Shown: one piece after another, positions 58,471 through 64,000 of the stretch
Layout of the letters: each line of letters opens with the position of its first letter
Position numbering within the stretch: the first letter of the stretch is position 1
Assembly: GCA_947496695.1 (NCBI GenBank)
Contig: CANMEI010000001.1
Span: forward strand, 434,001-498,000
Length of the DNA: 64,000 nucleotides
Source of the DNA: an uncultured Cellulophaga sp.
GTDB lineage: Bacteria > Bacteroidota > Bacteroidia > Flavobacteriales > Flavobacteriaceae
Reading direction: 5' to 3'
Program-made: the position numbers and the translations under genes
Notes under the pieces: model-generated
Told to the model about the DNA's origin: nothing
The model's input: the letters and a program-made list of their open reading frames with translations, nothing else
Database searches by the model: none

Positions 58471-61400
58471 ATGACTGAGAAAAAAAATAAAAAACAAGTC
58501 GATAAGGAGTTTAGTTGGTCATCATGGGCAATAAACAACAAAACGACTATGTACGTACTTATTTTAGTAATATTTTACTTAGGTATCACTGCATTTTTTA
58601 GCATGCCTAGAGAAAATTTTCCTGAAGTAAATGAAACAAAAATATATGTAAGTTCTATTTTTCCTGGAAATACTGCTGAAGATATTGAAAAACTAATTGT
58701 TGATCCGCTTGAAGACAAACTTAAAACAGTTAGTAATGTTGTTGAAATAACCTCAACATCTCAAGAAGATTACGGAATGTTAATTATTGAGTTTGATGAG
58801 AATATTACTGTTGACCAAGCGAAACAAAAAGTAAAAGATGAAATTGATTCAGAAACTTCAGGAGAAGATTGGCCAACATTTAATGGCGCTAAAGTAGAAC
58901 CCGACGTTTTTGAATTAAGTTTATCTGAAGAAATGCCAATTCTAAACATTAATATTTCTGGTGATTATCCTATAGAAAAATTAAAAGAATATGGTGAATA
59001 CCTTCAAGATGAAATTGAGAATTTACTTGAAATAAAAAAAGTAGATATTCGTGGTGCACAAGAAAAGGAAGTTGAAGTTGCTGTTGATATTTATAAAATG
59101 ATGGCTGCTCAAGTTACTTTTAATGATATTATTAGCGCAATTAATAATGGAAATGTTACCATGTCTGCAGGTAATTTAATTGCTAGTGGGCAAAGGCGTA
59201 CTATTCGTATTATAGGTGAAATTGAAAAACCATCTGAACTAGAAAATTTTGTTGTAAAAACAGAAAATAGTGAAGCTATATATTTAAAAGATATTGCTAC
59301 AGTAAAATTTAAAGAAGAAGATAAAACTACTTATGCTAGAGAGTATGGTGAACCTGTAGTGATGCTTGATGTAAAAAAACGAGCTGGAAAAAACATGGTT
59401 GCCGCAGTTGAACAAATTAAAGTAATTGTTGATGATGCTATTGAAAATGAATTTCCTAAAGATTTAAAAATATCTATAGCTAACGATCAATCTTCAGTAA
59501 CTATTGGTCAGGTTGATGATTTAGTGAATAACATCATATTTGGAGTTATTTTAGTAGTAACTGTATTAATGTTTTTCTTAGGTTTTAAGAATGCAATTTT
59601 TGTTGGTTTTGCTATACCAATGTCTATGTTTATGTCATTAATGATCTTAGAACTTCTAGGACAAAGTTTAAACACTATGGTATTATTCGGACTTATTATG
59701 GGTCTTGGTATGCTTGTAGATAATGGTATTGTGGTTGTAGAGAATGTTTACAGGCTTATGGATGAAGAAGGCATGAGTCGCCTTGAAGCTGCTAAAAAGG
59801 GTATTGGCGAAATTGCTTTCCCTATTATTATTTCAACAGCTACAACTGTTGCTGCATTTATTCCATTAGGTTTATGGCCTGGCATAATGGGAGAATTTAT
59901 GGTAATATTACCAATAACACTTTCTGTTGTTTTAGGATCTTCATTATTTGTTGCAATTTTCTTCAATTCAGTATTAGTATCTCAATTTATGAGTATTGAA
60001 GATAAAGACATGCCTATAAAGCAAATTATAAAAACAACTGCTATAATGGCCGGCATTGGTCTTTTAGTTTTATTAATAGGTGGTACATATAAAGGTTTAG
60101 GTACTTTAATGATATTCACAGCTATTATGCTTTGGGTATACCGTATGTTTCTACGCAAATGGGCAAATAGCTTTCAAACAAAAGCATTAGTACGTTTAGA
60201 AAACTGGTATGAAAAACAACTTAGAAGAGCCTTATCGGGCAGAAAACCAATTTTATTAACTATTGGAACTTTTGCTTTATTAATACTTTCTTTCATTGCT
60301 TTTGGGGCTTCTTTAGGTATGCAACGTACCAAAGTAGAGTTTTTTCCTGATAATAAACCAAATCAGATTATTGTATATATAGAATACCCACAAGGTACTG
60401 ATATTGCTAAAACAAACGCAATTACTAAAGAAATAGAAAAACGTGTTTATAAAGTTGTAAATGCTGATGAGTATCAATATGAAGGTGAAAACTTTTTGGT
60501 AGAAAGTGCCGTTTCTCAAGTTGGTGAAGGTGCCGGAAACCCAAATACTGATGGAGGCTCTTCTGCTGAAATGCCACACAAAGCAAAAATTACAGCTTCA
60601 ATGCGAGAATATAAATACCGTCGTGGAGAAGATAGTGAGTTATTAAGACAAAAAGTGCAAAAAGCACTTGTAGGTATTTACCCAGGCGTATTAATATCAG
60701 TAGAAAAAGATGCCGCAGGACCGCCTGCAGGTTCTCCTATTAATATAGAAATTCAAGGTGATGATTATCTTGAGTTAATTTCAACTGCAGAAAAAATGCG
60801 AGAATTCATCAATACAAAAAATATAGCTGGTATTGATGAGCTAAAAATTGATGTTAATAAAGATAAGCCTACTATGCGTGTTGAGATTGACAGGCAAAAA
60901 GCTGGAGAATTAGGCATTAGTGCTGCTCAAGTTGGTACTCAGTTGCGTAACTCTATATTTGGATCAAAAGCTGGTATTTACAAAGAAGATGGTGAAGATT
61001 ATGATATTTATGTGCGTTTTAACAAAGACGATCGTTACAACACAAGTGCATTATTTAATCAAAATATTACATTTAGAAATACTAAAGGGCAATTAATAAA
61101 TGTTCCCCTATCTGCAGTAGTAAAGCATAACAACAATTCTGGTTATAGTGCTATTAAACATAAAGATACTAAGCGTGTTGTAACTGTTTACTCTGCTATG
61201 TCTCCTGGACATACAGATGCTGGTGCTATTGTAGCTGAAATTCAAAATGAAATGAAAAGTTTTGAAGGTGTTCCTGATGGTGTTGATATTGATTATACAG
61301 GTCAAATAGAAGAACAAAACAAACAAATGGCCTTTCTAGTAGGTGCATTTTTCACAGGTCTTGGTTTAATATTTTTCATATTAATTTTCCAATTTAACTC

Positions 61401-61968
61401 TGTGTCTAAACCTGCTATAATAATGATAGCTATCTTTTTAAGCTTTATTGGTGTATTTGGTGGTATTGTTATCTCGGGAAGTGCATTTGTTATTATGATG
61501 ACTATGGTTGGTATTATATCACTGGCTGGTATTGTTGTAAATAATGGTGTGGTGTTATTAGATTATGCACAACTACTTATTGATAGAAAGAAAAATAATC
61601 TTGATTTAGAAGAAAATGATTATTTAACAGAAAATGATTTATTTGAAAGTATAGTAAAAGCTGGTAAAGCCCGTTTACGTCCTGTATTATTAACAGCGAT
61701 TACTACTATTTTAGGGTTAATACCATTAGCAATAGGTTTAAATATTAATTTCTTTACGCTATTTGCTGATTTTGATGCAAATATTTACATGGGTGGTGAT
61801 AATGTTATTTTCTGGGGGCCGTTAGCTTGGACTGTAATCTACGGTTTATTAATTGCCACCTTTTTAACTCTAATACTTGTTCCTGTATTATTTTTCTTAG
61901 CTATGAGATTTAAAATGTGGTTAAGAACTAAAATGTATAAAAATACCGAAACTGTACTATCAGAATAA
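58471..61968 (+). CDS. RND efflux pump inner-membrane permease (AcrB/HAE-type)
   Basis: A 1165-aa protein with twelve membrane helices and two large periplasmic loops. Helix 4 has 'MLVDNGIVVVENVYRL', where the usual AcrB Asp-Asp (VDD) is Asp-Asn. Helix 10-11 has 'VNNGVVLLDYAQ'. 'FPGNTAEDIEKLIVDPLEDK' near residues 50-70 is conserved. It uses the proton gradient to expel drugs, detergents or metabolites; it is not a clear heavy-metal (CzcA) type. An insertion around 670-710 with 'GAGNPNTDGGSSAEMPHKAK' is typical for Bacteroidetes pumps. A terminator follows. Confidence 0.94.
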   Translation: MTEKKNKKQVDKEFSWSSWAINNKTTMYVLILVIFYLGITAFFSMPRENFPEVNETKIYVSSIFPGNTAEDIEKLIVDPLEDKLKTVSNVVEITSTSQEDYGMLIIEFDENITVDQAKQKVKDEIDSETSGEDWPTFNGAKVEPDVFELSLSEEMPILNINISGDYPIEKLKEYGEYLQDEIENLLEIKKVDIRGAQEKEVEVAVDIYKMMAAQVTFNDIISAINNGNVTMSAGNLIASGQRRTIRIIGEIEKPSELENFVVKTENSEAIYLKDIATVKFKEEDKTTYAREYGEPVVMLDVKKRAGKNMVAAVEQIKVIVDDAIENEFPKDLKISIANDQSSVTIGQVDDLVNNIIFGVILVVTVLMFFLGFKNAIFVGFAIPMSMFMSLMILELLGQSLNTMVLFGLIMGLGMLVDNGIVVVENVYRLMDEEGMSRLEAAKKGIGEIAFPIIISTATTVAAFIPLGLWPGIMGEFMVILPITLSVVLGSSLFVAIFFNSVLVSQFMSIEDKDMPIKQIIKTTAIMAGIGLLVLLIGGTYKGLGTLMIFTAIMLWVYRMFLRKWANSFQTKALVRLENWYEKQLRRALSGRKPILLTIGTFALLILSFIAFGASLGMQRTKVEFFPDNKPNQIIVYIEYPQGTDIAKTNAITKEIEKRVYKVVNADEYQYEGENFLVESAVSQVGEGAGNPNTDGGSSAEMPHKAKITASMREYKYRRGEDSELLRQKVQKALVGIYPGVLISVEKDAAGPPAGSPINIEIQGDDYLELISTAEKMREFINTKNIAGIDELKIDVNKDKPTMRVEIDRQKAGELGISAAQVGTQLRNSIFGSKAGIYKEDGEDYDIYVRFNKDDRYNTSALFNQNITFRNTKGQLINVPLSAVVKHNNNSGYSAIKHKDTKRVVTVYSAMSPGHTDAGAIVAEIQNEMKSFEGVPDGVDIDYTGQIEEQNKQMAFLVGAFFTGLGLIFFILIFQFNSVSKPAIIMIAIFLSFIGVFGGIVISGSAFVIMMTMVGIISLAGIVVNNGVVLLDYAQLLIDRKKNNLDLEENDYLTENDLFESIVKAGKARLRPVLLTAITTILGLIPLAIGLNINFFTLFADFDANIYMGGDNVIFWGPLAWTVIYGLLIATFLTLILVPVLFFLAMRFKMWLRTKMYKNTETVLSE

Positions 61969-61982
61969 TTTCTATAATAATT

Positions 61983-62016
61983 AAAAGCTCTTAATACCAA
62001 TTAAGAGCTTTTTTTA
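61983..62016 (+). terminator. Terminator of the efflux operon
   Basis: AAAAGCTCTTAA (61983-61994) pairs perfectly with TTAAGAGCTTTT (62001-62012), followed by more T residues. Confidence 0.92.
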
Positions 62017-62298
62017 TAATTATTAAATAAAAAGAATACATTTAAAAAAGCATAAAAAAATTGCCCCTATAATAATAACATCAAAAAGAAGTCTAAATTA
62101 TAAAACAAACCTTTTGGTCTATTTTATTTTTGAAGGTATCATTTAAATAATAAGGTTTGGCAGGTGTAGTGTAAATTTATTTCGGTCAAAAACACACTGT
62201 AAAACATAATTAGTATTCATTTAAACTTAAGCAAACCAGATAGTTTGTTTTAAAATGCTTACAACAAGTAATAGCTATATATTTCATTAAAAAGACAC
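62017..62298. other. Intergenic stretch without a recognisable gene
   Basis: 282 AT-rich bases between two terminators. A TATTTTTG match at 62125-62132 could be a -7 box, but there is no ORF behind it. No RNA structure stands out. An orphan transcript cannot be ruled out. Confidence 0.4.
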
Positions 62299-62329
62299 AA
62301 AAAAACCCGATGAAAAATCATCGGGTTTT
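62299..62329 (-). terminator. Terminator of the MORN-repeat gene
   Basis: AAAACCCGATGA (62302-62313) and TCATCGGGTTTT (62318-62329) pair perfectly with a 4-base loop. On the minus strand it is followed by T residues, 22 bases after the gene's stop. Confidence 0.9.
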
Positions 62330-62350
62330 AAATATTTATAGCGTAAGTTA

Positions 62351-62698
62351 TTAATTAATAACAAGACCTTCTTTACCTTCATGTTGTTCAACACTTACAA
62401 TTTGGCTGTTTTCAAAATCAACCTCTTGAATTGTATCTCCTTTCAAGAAAAACCATTTACCAGTTTTCTTTCCCTTAACATATTCTCCACTAGCAATTTT
62501 TTTACCTGCTTGATCAAACATGTTCCATTCACCATTTAGCTTACCTTTTAAAAATTCTCCTGTTTGAGCAACTTCACCATTTTCATGATAGTAAGTAGCT
62601 ATAACTTTATCTCCTTCTTTTTTAAAAGTAGGTTTTGTTTCTTGTGCTGAAATTGCTACTGTCATAAACAGCGCAATAAAAAATGTAATAGTTTTCAT
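62351..62698 (-). CDS. Secreted MORN-repeat protein (YwqK-like), 115 aa
   Basis: A signal peptide (about 1-18, ending ISAQ) is followed by three MORN-like repeats: 'ATYYHENGEVAQTGEFLKGK', 'LNGEWNMFDQAGKKIASGEY' and 'VKGKKTGKWFFLKGD'. The family is often labelled toxin-antitoxin YwqK antitoxin, but no toxin gene is adjacent here, and the signal peptide argues against an intracellular antitoxin. A minus-strand -7 box (TATATTTG, 62746-62753) lies 47 bases upstream. The function is unknown, probably periplasmic or surface. Confidence 0.85.
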   Translation of the reverse strand: MKTITFFIALFMTVAISAQETKPTFKKEGDKVIATYYHENGEVAQTGEFLKGKLNGEWNMFDQAGKKIASGEYVKGKKTGKWFFLKGDTIQEVDFENSQIVSVEQHEGKEGLVIN

Positions 62699-62745
62699 GT
62701 ATATATATTTTTTAAATTAAACTTCTTTTCATTACCTTAACGTAA

Positions 62746-62753
62746 CAAATATA
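62746..62753 (-). promoter_or_regulatory. Candidate -7 box of the MORN-repeat gene
   Basis: The minus strand reads TATATTTG, matching TAnnTTTG, 47 bases before the start codon. Confidence 0.4.
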
Positions 62754-62889
62754 CTAAATATTTTACTTTAAATATACATTTACTTAACTTTAAATTTACA
62801 TTAAACCCACAACGTACTAATATTTAGTATTTTGCAATTTTAACTTTCTTATTTTTTACATAAAATAGTATTAAAAACAGTTCTAATAA

Positions 62890-62922
62890 ATTGAATTAAA
62901 TTCAAGATACTTACTAAATTTG
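62890..62922 (+). promoter_or_regulatory. Promoter of aspS
   Basis: ATTG (62890-62893), with the core TTG of the -33 box, is 21 bases before TAAATTTG (62915-62922), an exact -7 match. The ATG is 18 bases further. Confidence 0.6.
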
Positions 62923-62940
62923 CCTCAAATAAATTTTAGC

Positions 62941-64000
62941 ATGTACAGAAGTCATACTTGTGGCGATTTAAGGGTAGCACACAATAATCAAGAAGTAACA
63001 TTATCAGGTTGGGTACAAGGTATAAGAGATAAAGGTTTTATGATCTATGTTGATTTAAGAGATCGATATGGTATTACTCAATTATATTTTGACGCAGAAA
63101 GCACTCCAAAAGATATTATGGAGAAAGCTCAGAAACTTGGTCGAGAATTTGTTATTCAAATAAAAGGTAATGTAGTTGAACGTGCTTCAAAAAATCCAAA
63201 TATACCAACAGGTGATATTGAAGTTGTAGTTACAGAGCTTACTGTATTAAATAATGCAAAAGTTCCGCCTTTTACTATAGAAGATAAAACTGATGGTGGT
63301 GAAGATATTAGAATGAAATATCGTTACTTAGATATTCGTAGAAACCCTGTAAAAAACAACCTTATCTTCAGAAGTAAAGTTGCAATAGAGGTTCGTAAAT
63401 TTCTTTCTGATGATGGTTTTATTGAAGTTGAAACTCCATATTTAATAAAATCTACTCCTGAAGGAGCCAGAGACTTTGTGGTTCCTAGCCGCATGAATGA
63501 AGGTCAGTTTTATGCTTTACCACAATCACCTCAAACTTTTAAGCAATTACTTATGGTTGGTGGTATGGATAAATATTTTCAAATTGTAAAATGCTTTAGA
63601 GATGAAGATTTACGTGCAGACAGACAGCCAGAATTTACTCAAATAGATTGTGAAATGGCTTTTGTTGAACAAGAAGACATTTTGAATGTATTTGAAAATT
63701 TAACCAAACATTTATTAAAAGAGGTTAAAGGCATTGAAATAGAAAATTTTCCAAGAATGACCTATGACGATGCTATGCGCAAATATGGAAATGATAAGCC
63801 AGATATTCGTTTTGGAATGGAATTTGGTGAATTAAATAAAGTTGCACAACATAAAGAGTTTGGTGTATTTAACGATGCTGAATTAGTTGTTGGTATTGCC
63901 GTGCCAGGTGCATCAAGCTATACTAGAAAAGAATTAGATGCTTTAGTAAATTGGGTTAAAAGACCGCAAGTTGGAGCTAAAGGGATGGTTTATGCTAAAT
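62941..64000 (+). CDS. aspS: Aspartyl-tRNA synthetase (partial, 3' end outside window)
   Basis: The frame runs open from the ATG at 62941 to the window end (353 codons), so the C-terminal part is missing. An N-terminal OB-fold anticodon domain ('[20 protein letters not shown]', '[14 protein letters not shown]') is followed by class II motif 1 ('[20 protein letters not shown]'), motif 2 ('[20 protein letters not shown]') and the start of the bacterial GAD insertion domain (about 280 onward). The GAD insert marks the bacterial type. It charges tRNA-Asp. Confidence 0.96.
   Translation, partial: MYRSHTCGDLRVAHNNQEVTLSGWVQGIRDKGFMIYVDLRDRYGITQLYFDAESTPKDIMEKAQKLGREFVIQIKGNVVERASKNPNIPTGDIEVVVTELTVLNNAKVPPFTIEDKTDGGEDIRMKYRYLDIRRNPVKNNLIFRSKVAIEVRKFLSDDGFIEVETPYLIKSTPEGARDFVVPSRMNEGQFYALPQSPQTFKQLLMVGGMDKYFQIVKCFRDEDLRADRQPEFTQIDCEMAFVEQEDILNVFENLTKHLLKEVKGIEIENFPRMTYDDAMRKYGNDKPDIRFGMEFGELNKVAQHKEFGVFNDAELVVGIAVPGASSYTRKELDALVNWVKRPQVGAKGMVYAK

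Noticed and set aside
5513..62160. Shared 13-mer TAATAAGGTTTGG at about 5514 and 62149
   Set aside because: Both lie in ORF-free gaps, but flanking bases do not align. This is within chance for AT-rich sequence.
62351..62698. Toxin-antitoxin module from the YwqK family name
   Set aside because: No toxin gene is adjacent, and the protein has a signal peptide. It is a secreted MORN-repeat protein.

Overview
The window is AT-rich, compact chromosomal DNA of a Bacteroidetes bacterium, almost certainly a member of the Flavobacteriaceae. Pointers are the gene families (a SusC/RagA-style TonB receptor with a carboxypeptidase-like N-domain, YHYH lipoprotein, GH3-like enzyme, PA2169 and DUF1328 small stress proteins, FeoA/FeoB with a Cys-rich partner), the absence of clear Shine-Dalgarno sites, and many matches to the Bacteroidetes promoter -7 box TAnnTTTG a short distance upstream of genes. 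No rRNA, CRISPR array or insertion sequence was seen. One tRNA gene (tRNA-Asn, GTT) is present.

Layout. 1-4 kb: the end of a probable M56/BlaR1-type protein, a lipoprotein, a BrkB membrane protein, an AI-2E-family exporter and a nitroreductase. 4-13.5 kb: a run of small envelope and stress proteins (YtxH, holin-like, MscS, PA2169, DUF1328, an acidic lipoprotein, lmo0937-like) with an AraC-like protein, a CheY-like receiver, a large PAS histidine kinase and a second AraC regulator. 13.6-24.4 kb: a divergent GNAT/MarR pair sharing an operator, Dps, an SDR dehydrogenase, two AsmA-like membrane-anchored proteins, cardiolipin synthase, a small outer-membrane protein, a HELGH metalloprotease-like protein, a GH3-like enzyme and a PfpI/DJ-1 protein. 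24.5-27.2 kb: a YHYH lipoprotein, a secreted membrane-anchored protein and a truncated duplicate of it.

27.4-38.3 kb is an integrated element of about 10.8 kb inserted into the 3' end of tRNA-Asn. It is bounded by identical 69-bp direct repeats. The right repeat completes the intact tRNA and its terminator, and the left one holds the displaced 27-nt tRNA end and terminator. The element carries a tyrosine recombinase beside the tRNA, two P-loop ATPases (one RecA/Sak4-like, one RepA/DnaB-like), small unknown proteins, a GIY-YIG/NUMOD nuclease and a complete type III restriction-modification operon (mod-res). No relaxase or conjugation genes are visible, so it looks like a small defence-carrying integrative element or satellite.

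38.4-64 kb returns to core chromosome: rseP, a SCO copper chaperone, feoA-feoB-Cys-rich membrane protein, a secreted carboxypeptidase-regulatory-domain protein, DUF423 and DUF2141 proteins, then a metal homeostasis block (mntR, an Nramp transporter fused to a universal-stress domain, a ZIP transporter, and divergently a TonB-dependent receptor). A carotenoid/isoprenoid pair (lycopene cyclase, polyprenyl synthase), a TetR-controlled tripartite RND efflux operon, a MORN-repeat protein and the start of aspS follow.

The most interesting features are the tRNA-Asn element with its candidate recombinase-binding repeats and reused tRNA terminator, a family of four near-identical terminators linked to a gene duplication, several well-placed palindromic operators (MarR/GNAT, TetR, MntR, YtxH operon), and the Nramp-USP fusion.
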